This document shows positions 36,295 to 44,832 of a stretch of DNA of 64,000 nucleotides, piece after piece; the first letter of the stretch is position 1, and each line of letters opens with the position of its first letter. A program made the position numbers and the translations under genes. The notes beneath the pieces are model-generated. The model worked only from the letters and a program-made list of their open reading frames with translations. It searched no databases and was not told the DNA's origin. The stretch is from Martinezella lusitana (GTDB taxonomy: Bacteria > Pseudomonadota > Alphaproteobacteria > Rhizobiales > Rhizobiaceae), in contig NZ_JACHBG010000006.1 of NCBI RefSeq assembly GCF_014207095.1, positions 124,001 to 188,000 of the forward strand, read 5' to 3'.

Positions 36295-39200
36295 TTCGAT
36301 CCCGAGGGCTTCAAACCGGCATTTTGCAGATAGTTGTTCACGACTTCAGGCGGCGGTCCCGCCGGTGGCGGCGACAGCCCGACGACAGCCGGCCTGACGA
36401 CGAGCGTCGGTGCATCCGCCGGGGCTCGCGCTTCGAGCAGGTAAGTGCCCGGCCCAAGTTCTTTCAATTGGTTGATACCGTCACCGAGTACCTGACCCTT
36501 GGAATCGAGCAGACGACCGACAGCCAGATCGGGATCGGAGCGTAGGCCGACACCGATATTCCCCTTGCTCTTTACCTCAAATCCGAAGAGGGCGGTTGCG
36601 CCGGGCGCGAGCACAATCGCGGTGCCAACGCCCTCGCTCACGGGAATGACTGGCGTCGCCACGATATCCGCCGTGCCTGATAGGGGACCGTCGTGGGTGG
36701 AGTAGAGAGTAAGGACAGCCTCGCCGGGCGCGACATAGCGATGAAAAGCAGCGCCCATGGGGAATAACTGCAGATCGTGGCGTCCATTCTGCGCGAGGTC
36801 GACGATCACCGGCGCGTCGGTGCTGAGGTCGAGAACCATCGGCTGAGCGGGGGCAAGACGGAACGCCATTGCCTGACCCTCAAGCGCTGCGCTTTGAGGA
36901 AGGTCGATCGATTTCGGCTCGGGCTTGGGCCAGGGTGACTTGCCATTGCGTTCCAGCCACAATGCCACCAGCCCGGCTCCATGATCGAGGATCAGCTGGC
37001 CGGCGCCCGATAGGGTGATGTTTTGTCCGCGCAGGACCTTGCCGTCGCTTGCGACAAAGGTCGCCGTGCCGCCGGAAACATTCACGATGTCTCCTTTCAT
37101 CGCATCCACAGCGATGGCCTCCGATCCCGCTGTGCCAAAGAAGCGGCGCAGGATCTGATCGGCGCCGAGCGCTGCGGTTTGCCCGGGTGATAGGCTGATG
37201 CGGGCGGATGCCGGCGCATTGCTCAGATTGACCAGCCGGATTTCATTGACTGATGTCGTGACGGTGCGGGACAGCGGCGAGGAGCCTGACCAGACATTCA
37301 AAGGTTCGGGATCGGATGGACCTGAGACCACGGCTATGCCAGGCGCCAGGTCGAGCGTCAGCCGCTTCGCTCCCGCCGGCAATTTGAGCGGCAGTGCGCT
37401 GAGGGCCGGTATGGGGGCGGCATAGCTGCTACTCAGTGTCACCGCCTCGATTTCAACCACATCGGTCGAGCTTAACCGCACTTGCAGGCTTTCATCGCCT
37501 CCGGCGTTCCATAGATGCAGATCCTGCTCACCGGCCAGCGCGACGGCACTGTTGGCACCGACACCCATGCCGTGTCCGGCGTTGAGACCAGGTTGTCCAA
37601 ACGCGGACTGTGCGAACCACAGGCGGACCTTGCCTTGTGGGACGGCGGCCGCCGGAAGATTGGCTTGATCACCTGCGGGCAGCGTCAGCGCAACCTCGCC
37701 ATCGAGCTTCGCGGGGGTCGCCCGTGCCGAACCGTCCTTGCGGGAGACCAGCCATAAATGCTCCGACTGGGGTGCGAACAGCCCCGATGCGACAGAGTCA
37801 AGCGGGCGATCGGTGCTTGCGCCGGCAAGCAGATCCCCGGCGGCATCCAACTGCACCAGCCCTGCCGCGGGCACACGCACAAGCGCGATATTCACCGCAA
37901 CATCGAGGCCTTCGATAGTTGCGGGTTCCAGCGCAACGTCGCCAAGCGCACCCAATTGGCGAGAGACGCTCTTGGCACCAATCTTAATCGGGGCCGAGCC
38001 GCCATCGAGTGTCCACACAGACGCACGCATCTTGGTTCCATTCCCGGAGCTGGGCCAGGCGATGAAAGGCGCGTGGCCACGGGCGAAGGCCTGCGGCTTC
38101 CAGCTTCCGTCAGCTGCCAACGTGTCGACAGATAGGACCAGTTCGCTGGTGGACTGTGCCGCTACGAGCGAGAGCCGATCCTTCTCACCTGCCGGCAACG
38201 GAAAGGTGAAAACGGAGTTGCCGGTGACTTCGACGCTGCCGCTCGCAGCGAGTTCCGGCTGCGGCAATTCCTGCGGTAGGGCAAACTGAACCTCTGTGCT
38301 TGACGCGTTTGTCTGATCGTCGCCATCGGTCTGCTGATCGCCATCGCTGGATGCCGAGGTCCGATCGTCCGAGTTGCCGCCAGATTGGCTGTTGGTGGCG
38401 ATCGCCTTTTCGAGGGCAAGCGTATAAGATCCGGCGGGCAGGCGACGAGAAAGAGCTATATTCCAGTCGTCGCTGCGGCCGGAGAGCCGTTCGATCACGG
38501 TTCCGTCCGATCCCTTCAAGACGGCTTTCAGCTCGTTGCGGCCGAAGGTGCCGAGGCTGACGACGCGGTTCTTCTCGACATTGAAGGACAGCAGGCTTGG
38601 CAGGTCGACGAAACGCGTTTCGCCGGGCTGCAGATCCTTCGTATTCAGGGTTATCTCGTAGTCCAGCCGGTCGTCATGGGCGAGGCTGCTGAGTTCGATG
38701 CGATAGTGCCCCGCTTTCAACTTGCCGCTGAATTTCGGACTGGCGGCAAATCTCGCAATTTGCTCCTGGTCCCCACGGATCAGTGTGCCGATCATTCCCT
38801 CGGTCAGGTCGATGCTGACGTCGGCACTTGCGGCGAGGTCAAATGTCCAGCTGTCCGGAATGCGGGCGTCGCCACCTCCCTGCGGCTCGCGCCACTGGAA
38901 CTTCTGCGCCTGATTGAAGGCCAGCGGATGCGGTCCGTGACCTTGCGGTTGCGGCGGATCGATGATGGTCGCCAGCCGGGTGACAAACCGGGTATCGACC
39001 TCGCGCGGCTGGATCACAAGGCGATAATGTCCTGGCGCGAAATCCTGACTAATCGTCGAGAGAGGGCCGGGAGCCGTCAGTGGCCAGCCATCGGCGTCCT
39101 CCAGACGGGCGGAAAGATCGCCCCCGAGCGCATAGAGATCAAACTGATATGAGCCTGCCTTTGCGATCTCTATCGGTACGATGCCGCCGCTGGAGCTGGA

Positions 39201-41873
39201 CAGAACACCGCGACTGCTGCTGTCGGGAACGAGCGTCGCAGCCTGCGCAAGCGAGGCTCGTGTCGCGCCGAGACCAAGGTGGCCCGAGGAGTTCTGCGCG
39301 GAGACATCGACTTGATAACTTCCGGCCCGCAAGTAGGTCAGCAGCAGTGCGTTGTGCCCGTCGCCATTGTCCGATGCGCCGCCGAGCGAGGGCACGGTCG
39401 ACGTACCCAGCCCCAGCGATGTCTGCAATCGCCCGAATGTTTCGATGCGATAGAGGCCGCCTTCGGCTACGTTGAGCTGATAGGATTTACGAGCATTTTC
39501 GGAGAGGTCGAGAAATTGCTTCTGACCCGCGTTCAAGACGGATGGAGCGGCTGACCGCGCTGTCTTGTCGGGAGCCACGTCGTCCGGTTGCCAGCGCACG
39601 CCTATCGCGCGGGCCGCAGAAACGGCAGGGAAGCGCAGAGTAAGCACCCGCCCCGTCGCGTCGGCATGTTCGTTGCCGACTGCAAAGGCGACGGGTGCGT
39701 TGTGCATGTCGAAAGCGGAGATGGTGCCGCCAGCCGGCGCACGGACATCGATGCGCAGATCCGCAGACGAAGCTGGTCGTTGAAGCGCGGCTGCGCCATT
39801 ATCGGATTGGTCTGAACCCGGCGCCGAGGCACCGGCCGATTGCCAAAGGGCAAGCGGTCTGGCCTCAAGATCGGCGGGCAGGGCGACGGCGCGCGGACCG
39901 GTCAGGAGGTTGGGAGCGGCATTGGTAATAAGCTCGAGGCTTGTTGCCGACCGGGCTTCCTGGATGCCAAAGGAAATCGTCGTGCGCGCCGGGGAGGCGG
40001 GCTGGACGGGTACTGTGAGGCCCGGCGTCCCGAGCGTGAGATCGACGATGCCACTCGCATTCTCGTTCGGCAAAAGACGCAGCAGATAATAGCCTGCGTC
40101 CAGATCATAACGGTCCGGGTTCTTTCCGTCGGCGCGGGGAGCATTGCCGAGAAGAATCGGGCTGATGTCGGCGTGCAAGGCGACGCCCGACGTACGGATG
40201 CCGATCTGGCCTGCCTGCGTCATCTCGAAGAGAAGCGAGGTCGGTCCGCGCAAATTGAACCGCTGCCGCCAGGCTTGGCCGGGGCCGAGATGGGGCATGT
40301 CGGTGGTGACAACACTTGTCTTGCCGTTGCTGTCGTTGCGGATCAACAGAGATGTGGCAGGAATTTCGTCTCCGCCTTCTCCCGCAACATCCAGGCTGAT
40401 GAGATTGGGCACAGAGCCATCGAATTGAGTCTGATTGCCAAAGCGCAGCCCGCGGATTTTGAAATTCTGCCCCTCGTAGCCCGATATCTCGACGATGCCC
40501 GGCTGGTTGTCCGTGGGCAGCGCCAGCGTGGCCGATGGCTCGCGGCTGGACTTGCCGATGACGGCACTTCGAAATGCGTAGGTATTGCTGGACATCCTGC
40601 CTGCGCGAAGCACGGCCGGCGCCGATTGCGGCAGATCCAGACGGAATCGGTCGAAATCTGCGGGTGCCTCGAAGCGTACCGACCCAAAACGTCCGATGAC
40701 GCCTTCGGCGATTCCGGCGGCAAGCGACGTCGGGATGCCGGTGCGGATGTGGAATGGCTGTGCCGTGTCCGAATTTGCCCAGGCCAGCTTTTCGCCGCCA
40801 TAGGCGGTGACGAGATAGCGTCCCGGCTCGGCCGTGCCGGTCAATGTGGCTCGCGTCATCGAGAGGCCAGGCTTCAATTCAAAGACCGAAATCGTCGGCG
40901 AAAGCGGAACGATGTTGGCGCCCTGGCGCCAAAGCCTCAGATCGTGAAGGGACCGCCCGACGGCGTCGACGTCGACACGCCCGGATTCGGGAACGTCGAT
41001 CCAGAACGATCTTTGCTGAAGATCGCCCAAATCGGCACTTACAGGGGTCCCTTTGGTCAGGAGAGCGTCCGGCTTTTCAAGCTCCTGATAGGCCTCTGCA
41101 GTGAGCTCAACCTTGCCGGATGCGCCCTTGGCTCCGAAAACGCGGATCTTGTACGTCCCCTTGTCGAGCAACGCATCGATCCGCCCGTCGCTGACGCCGG
41201 GTGCGCCCATCCGCTCCCCCGGCCCGGTCATCATGTCGACGAGCTGGAGCGCAACGCCCGAGCTGCTATGGGCGCGGATGGTGACGCGCCCCGGTGCATC
41301 GACCGTCATCAGGGTGCTGCCGTCTTGGTCGGCCGGGAGATTGCTCGACACCAGATGCGGTTGCGATATGGGTTCCGGAAGGGCGCGAGCAGGGGGGATT
41401 TGCGGAGCCGATGCGGGCGGCGCTGCCACCCGATACTGTCCTCCGGGGACCTGCGTCTCTTTCAGCGTTGACCTTGCAGGTTCGACAGACAGGTTGGAAT
41501 CCAGCGTGTTGCCGCCAGCCACGGAGTGCAGCGTATTCAATTCGACAATCCGTGCCTGATAGATCGTCAGCAAGCACTTGGTCAGATGAGTCGGATCGGA
41601 ATCCGTGCAGGATTTATCTCGATCCGACAACCAGCGGCGTTGTTGCTGCTTCAATTCGGCAAGCTTTGCCGGATCGCCGCCGAGATCGCTCGTCGCCTGC
41701 CGATAGGCAGCGGCCAGGCTGGTATCCTTAACAATCAAGGGTGGCGAGGCGCAAATCGCTTTTTCGATTGCAGTCTGGGCCTTGCCGCAATCAAAGGATT
41801 GCGCCTGGCAAACTGTAGAGAAAAGTCCACAACCGAGGGCAACAAGCATGCGCAGGCTGGAGGCGGTGGCCAT
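36291..41873 (-). CDS. Giant exported protein with N-terminal LprI-like lysozyme-inhibitor domain
   Basis: A 1860-residue protein with a signal peptide (MLVALGCGLFSTVCQAQ). Residues about 26-115 match the LprI/DUF1311 domain (SFDCGKAQTAIEKAICASP, AAAYRQA, QRRWLSDRDKSC, CLLTIYQARIVEL) with its conserved Cys residues; that family includes inhibitors of lysozyme. The remainder appears to be repeated beta-sandwich modules, each with a G-Y/H-Y-x-L strand (GTYKIRVFG, GRYLVTAYGG, GHYRLVIQP, GHYRIELSS), somewhat like pre-peptidase C-terminal domains. No catalytic motif was seen. An acidic Ser/Asp/Gln linker lies at about 38305-38406. AAGGACGAG precedes the ATG. Its stop overlaps the macroglobulin start, so the two giants should be made together. 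The function of the beta region is unknown. Confidence 0.8.
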   Translation of the reverse strand: MATASSLRMLVALGCGLFSTVCQAQSFDCGKAQTAIEKAICASPPLIVKDTSLAAAYRQATSDLGGDPAKLAELKQQQRRWLSDRDKSCTDSDPTHLTKCLLTIYQARIVELNTLHSVAGGNTLDSNLSVEPARSTLKETQVPGGQYRVAAPPASAPQIPPARALPEPISQPHLVSSNLPADQDGSTLMTVDAPGRVTIRAHSSSGVALQLVDMMTGPGERMGAPGVSDGRIDALLDKGTYKIRVFGAKGASGKVELTAEAYQELEKPDALLTKGTPVSADLGDLQQRSFWIDVPESGRVDVDAVGRSLHDLRLWRQGANIVPLSPTISVFELKPGLSMTRATLTGTAEPGRYLVTAYGGEKLAWANSDTAQPFHIRTGIPTSLAAGIAEGVIGRFGSVRFEAPADFDRFRLDLPQSAPAVLRAGRMSSNTYAFRSAVIGKSSREPSATLALPTDNQPGIVEISGYEGQNFKIRGLRFGNQTQFDGSVPNLISLDVAGEGGDEIPATSLLIRNDSNGKTSVVTTDMPHLGPGQAWRQRFNLRGPTSLLFEMTQAGQIGIRTSGVALHADISPILLGNAPRADGKNPDRYDLDAGYYLLRLLPNENASGIVDLTLGTPGLTVPVQPASPARTTISFGIQEARSATSLELITNAAPNLLTGPRAVALPADLEARPLALWQSAGASAPGSDQSDNGAAALQRPASSADLRIDVRAPAGGTISAFDMHNAPVAFAVGNEHADATGRVLTLRFPAVSAARAIGVRWQPDDVAPDKTARSAAPSVLNAGQKQFLDLSENARKSYQLNVAEGGLYRIETFGRLQTSLGLGTSTVPSLGGASDNGDGHNALLLTYLRAGSYQVDVSAQNSSGHLGLGATRASLAQAATLVPDSSSRGVLSSSSGGIVPIEIAKAGSYQFDLYALGGDLSARLEDADGWPLTAPGPLSTISQDFAPGHYRLVIQPREVDTRFVTRLATIIDPPQPQGHGPHPLAFNQAQKFQWREPQGGGDARIPDSWTFDLAASADVSIDLTEGMIGTLIRGDQEQIARFAASPKFSGKLKAGHYRIELSSLAHDDRLDYEITLNTKDLQPGETRFVDLPSLLSFNVEKNRVVSLGTFGRNELKAVLKGSDGTVIERLSGRSDDWNIALSRRLPAGSYTLALEKAIATNSQSGGNSDDRTSASSDGDQQTDGDDQTNASSTEVQFALPQELPQPELAASGSVEVTGNSVFTFPLPAGEKDRLSLVAAQSTSELVLSVDTLAADGSWKPQAFARGHAPFIAWPSSGNGTKMRASVWTLDGGSAPIKIGAKSVSRQLGALGDVALEPATIEGLDVAVNIALVRVPAAGLVQLDAAGDLLAGASTDRPLDSVASGLFAPQSEHLWLVSRKDGSARATPAKLDGEVALTLPAGDQANLPAAAVPQGKVRLWFAQSAFGQPGLNAGHGMGVGANSAVALAGEQDLHLWNAGGDESLQVRLSSTDVVEIEAVTLSSSYAAPIPALSALPLKLPAGAKRLTLDLAPGIAVVSGPSDPEPLNVWSGSSPLSRTVTTSVNEIRLVNLSNAPASARISLSPGQTAALGADQILRRFFGTAGSEAIAVDAMKGDIVNVSGGTATFVASDGKVLRGQNITLSGAGQLILDHGAGLVALWLERNGKSPWPKPEPKSIDLPQSAALEGQAMAFRLAPAQPMVLDLSTDAPVIVDLAQNGRHDLQLFPMGAAFHRYVAPGEAVLTLYSTHDGPLSGTADIVATPVIPVSEGVGTAIVLAPGATALFGFEVKSKGNIGVGLRSDPDLAVGRLLDSKGQVLGDGINQLKELGPGTYLLEARAPADAPTLVVRPAVVGLSPPPAGPPPEVVNNYLQNAGLKPSGSK

Positions 41874-42137
41874 GGATAACTCGTCCTTGAAGATGCCGGC
41901 TGCTAGTCAATATGGGCTATCTTCTGTCAAGACAAGGGTGCTGCTGCGCTGCTCGAGGTCTCCAATGCGAGAAGAGTATCTTAGATGTGGATCAATGTTA
42001 CTGAATAGAAATTCAAGGTCTTCGACGTCCATGCCGGCGAGGCCATATCAACTATCGGTCGCATAATCGCACCGGTAGGCCGTGCAGCAGCGGCGATGCC
42101 CGCGCATCGCCCATCTGCGACGAAACGGAAATGCGAG

Positions 42138-42551
42138 TTACCACCCATAGCTGAAAGTGGCGCCGCTCCCGCCATTACCGTCCTGCACCACGTCGGTGCT
42201 GGTATTTCTGCCAAACTGGAAGATGCCATAGGCATTGTCGTTGCCATTCTGCCGCAGGCTGGCGGAGTGTCCGTTGCCTCTCTGCTCGACAATGCCGACG
42301 TTGCCACGGCCATACTGAGCGATGCCGGCCAGGTTTCTGTGACCCAGCTGGCGGATATCGGCATCGCGAAACCCGCGATACAGAGAATAGACACGAAGGC
42401 CGGTCGAGAAGAGATCGGCATCCTCGGCGTTGTCAGGAGCGATATTCACCGAGATCCGGCCTCCGGCATAAGCCGGCGTGGATAAGGTTGCCTGCCCGAT
42501 GCAGCCGGCAAGAAGCGTAGCGGTAAGGATCTTCAACATAGTGCGGGTCAT
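42138..42551 (-). CDS. Curlin-repeat protein (CsgB-like minor subunit candidate)
   Basis: An exported amyloid-type protein of 137 residues. The signal region TMLKILTATLLAGCIGQATLSTPAYA (in two blocks, hydrophobic core then APA-type site) contains LAGC, which could also serve as a lipobox. Curlin repeats follow: RQLGHRNLAGIAQYGRGN, VGIVEQRGNGHSASLRQNGN, DNAYGIFQFGRNTSTDVVQDGN. They carry the alternating Q-x-G-x-x-N pattern. ATG 42551 follows GGAGACCAGG. It has its own upstream motif (42630-42644) and is separated from csgH by a terminator. It may nucleate CsgA fibres as CsgB does; the divergent N-terminus makes the subunit role tentative. Confidence 0.75.
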   Translation of the reverse strand: MTRTMLKILTATLLAGCIGQATLSTPAYAGGRISVNIAPDNAEDADLFSTGLRVYSLYRGFRDADIRQLGHRNLAGIAQYGRGNVGIVEQRGNGHSASLRQNGNDNAYGIFQFGRNTSTDVVQDGNGGSGATFSYGW

Positions 42552-42629
42552 CCTGGTCTCCATTGCCCGGCTCCATCAGCCGATAACCAACTCTCGCATT
42601 CTGCAGCTGAACCCAAACGGAATTGCCTG

Positions 42630-42644
42630 TTCAGTTATCGTTCA
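42630..42644 (-). promoter_or_regulatory. Motif shared by the csgB-like and csgA upstream regions (copy 1)
   Basis: TTCAGTTATCGTTCA on the plus strand, ending 79 nt upstream of the start at 42551. A near-identical copy (one difference) lies at 43724-43738, 85 nt before csgA. The shared sequence and matching distance suggest a common operator or promoter element. The regulator is unknown. Confidence 0.5.
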
Positions 42645-42665
42645 ATTCCGCACTGGGAGTCTGAC

Positions 42666-42703
42666 ATCACAAAGGGCGCCGGCTTCCCGGCGCCCTTTGT
42701 GAT
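42666..42703 (-). terminator. Rho-independent terminator after csgH
   Basis: A perfect 17-bp stem, ATCACAAAGGGCGCCGG (42666-42682) and CCGGCGCCCTTTGTGAT (42687-42703), with loop CTTC. It begins 23 nt after the csgH stop in transcription direction and has the A-run/GC-stem/T-run layout of an intrinsic terminator. It ends the csgA-csgH transcript. Confidence 0.85.
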
Positions 42704-42726
42704 GAACTGGATCGAGGTAGATCTGG

Positions 42727-43128
42727 TCAGATCGAGCCACCGATCCGCTGGGTGCAACGGACGCTGCTGTCACCGGCGGTGACGTCAAGCGTCGCACGGT
42801 AGCCGGCGCCATCGGAACCCAGCGAGACGGAACCGAGGGGGGCAGCATGACCCGGAGAGGCGTCGAAGGCGCCGCTCTGATCAATGTTGGAGCCGCCCGA
42901 GCCTCCGGTACTTTCAACTTGGAAGCGATAGGTGCCGCTGACGGGCCTATCCGTTCGGACAAGGGGCTGAAGAGCCACCATGCCGGCTTGTGGCGTGACG
43001 CGGATCTCGCAGCGCAGAGGGCCATCGGTTTGCTCGGAGGTTACCATCGCCGCCAGTGCGCCGACTGGAAGCAGGATCAGGGCGAGCGCCGTGACAAGAC
43101 GGCGTGGGTGATTGACGATATGTGGCAT
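42727..43128 (-). CDS. csgH: CsgH-like curli assembly/inhibitor protein
   Basis: Periplasmic alphaproteobacterial protein that restrains premature CsgA amyloid formation. The 133-residue product has a signal (RLVTALALILLPVGALA) and the CsgH pattern: LRCEIRVTPQAGMVALQPLV, VSGTYRFQVES, GGSGGSNIDQSGAFDAS and a final VRCTQRI. Two cysteines at the ends of the fold could form a disulfide. AAGGAGACG precedes the ATG. It lies 73 bp downstream of csgA. Confidence 0.85.
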   Translation of the reverse strand: MPHIVNHPRRLVTALALILLPVGALAAMVTSEQTDGPLRCEIRVTPQAGMVALQPLVRTDRPVSGTYRFQVESTGGSGGSNIDQSGAFDASPGHAAPLGSVSLGSDGAGYRATLDVTAGDSSVRCTQRIGGSI

Positions 43129-43154
43129 GGTTCGTCTCCTTGACGTTCCGTCAT

Positions 43155-43183
43155 CGCGGCCGCGGGGTGTTTCCCGGGCCGCG
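43155..43183 (-). other. Stem-loop between csgA and csgH
   Basis: CGCGGCC (43155-43161) pairs with GGCCGCG (43177-43183), with an inner GGG/CCC extension around TGTTT. It sits directly after the csgA stop and before csgH, suiting mRNA stabilisation or partial termination that raises the structural subunit over CsgH. Confidence 0.5.
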
Positions 43184-43201
43184 TGGCCCCGTTGCTACCG
43201 G

Positions 43202-43639
43202 TTACGGGCAAGCCTGGACGAAGGCGGCGACATTGCCGCTGCCGCCCTGGTTGACATTGGCGCTGCAGCCGTTCCCGACCTGAACGCCGGCTGCAATATT
43301 ACCGTTGCCGTCCTGGGTGAGGATGGTCGTGTGGTTGGAACCGAACTGGCCGATACCGGCGACGTTGTGATCGCCATTCTGATAGGTGGCGCCGTAGTTG
43401 CCATTGCCCTCCTGGCCGACGGCAGAGAGATTGTGACGGCCATATTGCTGGCCGACCATTCTGTTGTAGCCGCCGTTCTGATAAGTCCTGATCCGGTTCC
43501 TGTAGCCCTGCTGGGCGCCGCCGGCCGAGTTCGACCAACCATATTGTTCGATGCGCACATCATTGGCCATGGCAGGGGCGGCGGCGGTCATGCCGACGAG
43601 AGCGACGAGTGCGGTTGCGATGAGAGAATTGCGGATCAT
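43202..43639 (-). CDS. csgA: Major curlin subunit CsgA
   Basis: Secreted amyloid subunit of 145 residues. After the signal (SLIATALVALVGMTAAAPAMA) come tandem curlin repeats: VRIEQYGWSNSAGGAQQGYRN, RIRTYQNGGYNRMVGQQYGRHN, LSAVGQEGNGNYGATYQNGDHN, VAGIGQFGSNHTTILTQDGNGN and IAAGVQVGNGCSANVNQGGSGN, each given here only as its pattern Q-x-G-x-x-N. One Cys lies in the last repeats and one at the C-terminus (QACP). AAAGGAGAC precedes the ATG. The secretion genes csgE/F/G are not in the window. Confidence 0.88.
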   Translation of the reverse strand: MIRNSLIATALVALVGMTAAAPAMANDVRIEQYGWSNSAGGAQQGYRNRIRTYQNGGYNRMVGQQYGRHNLSAVGQEGNGNYGATYQNGDHNVAGIGQFGSNHTTILTQDGNGNIAAGVQVGNGCSANVNQGGSGNVAAFVQACP

Positions 43640-43723
43640 GACTGCGTCTCCTTTGGCGGACGGGACCGCGTTTGAACGATCTCTTTTTAGATGCGGCAGT
43701 TGGAATGGATGCTGAAGGGACCA

Positions 43724-43738
43724 TTCAGTTAGCGTTCA
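43724..43738 (-). promoter_or_regulatory. Motif shared by the csgA and csgB-like upstream regions (copy 2)
   Basis: TTCAGTTAGCGTTCA on the plus strand, 85 nt upstream of csgA; differs at one base from the copy at 42630-42644. See that entry for the comparison. Confidence 0.5.
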
Positions 43739-43790
43739 TTCGCAAGTGCGGCCGCGGAGGTAGGTTCGTTCCCGAGATGCCGCCGCGTGC

Positions 43791-44750
43791 CTAAAGGGAA
43801 AAACGCTCTCGATAGGCCTGTGGACTGACGCCGAATTGTCGTTGGAACGCGCGCCGCATTGTCTCCTCCGCGCCGAAGCCGCAGCGAAGCGCAACCCGGC
43901 TCACATGCGTTCCCTGTTCCAGCTGTCGCCGGGCGCTTTCCAGCCGCATTTCCTCGACGGCGCGCGCAGGAGTGCGTCCGGTCATCCGATGATAATGGCG
44001 TGAAAAGCTGCGCACGCTCATGCCGGCTCGTTCGGCGAGATCGGAGAGGGAGAGCGGCCTTTCCAGGTTTTCAATGATCCAGGCATGCAGATCGTCGAAT
44101 CGGCCACCGCCCTTGTCCTGAAGCAGTAGCGCGGCGCTGAACTGCGACTGCCCGCCGGGCCGCTTCATAAAGACGACCAACTGACGCGCTACGGTCAATG
44201 CAGGCTCGCGGCCGAGATCGGCTTCTACCAGCGCCAGCGCGAGATCGATGCCTGCCGTGACGCCGGCCGAGGTCCAGATATTGTCGTCGCGGATGAAGAT
44301 CGGATCTGCTTCCAATCTGACTTTCGGAAAGCGGTACCTGAACTCTTCGCAGCGCTGCCAATGCGTGACGGCCCGCCGCCCGTCGAGCAGGCCAGCGGTT
44401 GCAAGCAGGAATGCGCCGCTGCAGACGGAGGCGGTCCGTCGCGCCGCCTGCGTCCGTCTCCTGATCCATTCGATTAAGTGACCGTCCTCGCAGGCTGCAT
44501 AAACGCCCCAACCGCCGGGAACGACCAGCGTGTCCAGCGGCGCATCTGCTGATGGTAGTGGCAGCGCGCCGATTGAAAGGCCGGAAGAGGTCTTCACCTG
44601 ATCGGCGATGCCGACCACGACGGGATCATAGGGCATCGGACGTCCCGCCATTCTCGCCATGTCGTTCGCCGAGGCGAAAACCTGCAAGGGGCCAGCGACA
44701 TCGAGAAGCTGGCTATCGGAAAAGGTGAGGATTTCGATGCGTCGTGACAT
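43791..44750 (-). CDS. GlxA-type transcriptional regulator (DJ-1/PfpI domain plus AraC HTH)
   Basis: A cytoplasmic activator of 319 residues. The N-terminal half (about 1-170) is a DJ-1/PfpI glutamine-amidotransferase-like sensor (LDVAGPLQVFASAND, LVVPGGWGVYAA, SVCSGAFLLATAGLLDGRRAVTHW). The C-terminal half holds two AraC helix-turn-helix units (LSLSDLAERAGMSVRSFSRH; VSRVALRCGFGAEETMRRAF). ATG 44750 is preferred because the extension beyond it runs through a palindrome in the promoter. It is divergent from another DJ-1-fold protein and may sense a related metabolite or regulate that gene. Confidence 0.87.
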   Translation of the reverse strand: MSRRIEILTFSDSQLLDVAGPLQVFASANDMARMAGRPMPYDPVVVGIADQVKTSSGLSIGALPLPSADAPLDTLVVPGGWGVYAACEDGHLIEWIRRRTQAARRTASVCSGAFLLATAGLLDGRRAVTHWQRCEEFRYRFPKVRLEADPIFIRDDNIWTSAGVTAGIDLALALVEADLGREPALTVARQLVVFMKRPGGQSQFSAALLLQDKGGGRFDDLHAWIIENLERPLSLSDLAERAGMSVRSFSRHYHRMTGRTPARAVEEMRLESARRQLEQGTHVSRVALRCGFGAEETMRRAFQRQFGVSPQAYRERFSL

Positions 44751-44789
44751 TTTGGCGTAAATCGAGGGGTAAATGGCAATCACGCCAAA
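44751..44789 (+). promoter_or_regulatory. Inverted repeat between the GlxA-type regulator and the isonitrile-hydratase-like gene
   Basis: TTTGGCGT (44751-44758) and ACGCCAAA (44782-44789) are perfect 8-bp arms 23 nt apart. The left arm touches the regulator start codon; the right arm lies about 43 nt before the divergent gene. Its position suits one protein controlling both genes. Confidence 0.45.
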
Positions 44790-44832
44790 TCTTGACCTGC
44801 TAGGCTCTGGAAAGTCAATCTGGAGATTTCAA

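Noticed and set aside
39840..41471. 543-residue open frame antisense to the LprI-type giant
   Set aside because: Arg-rich low-information translation without family signature; the sense strand has signal peptide, domain and operon context.
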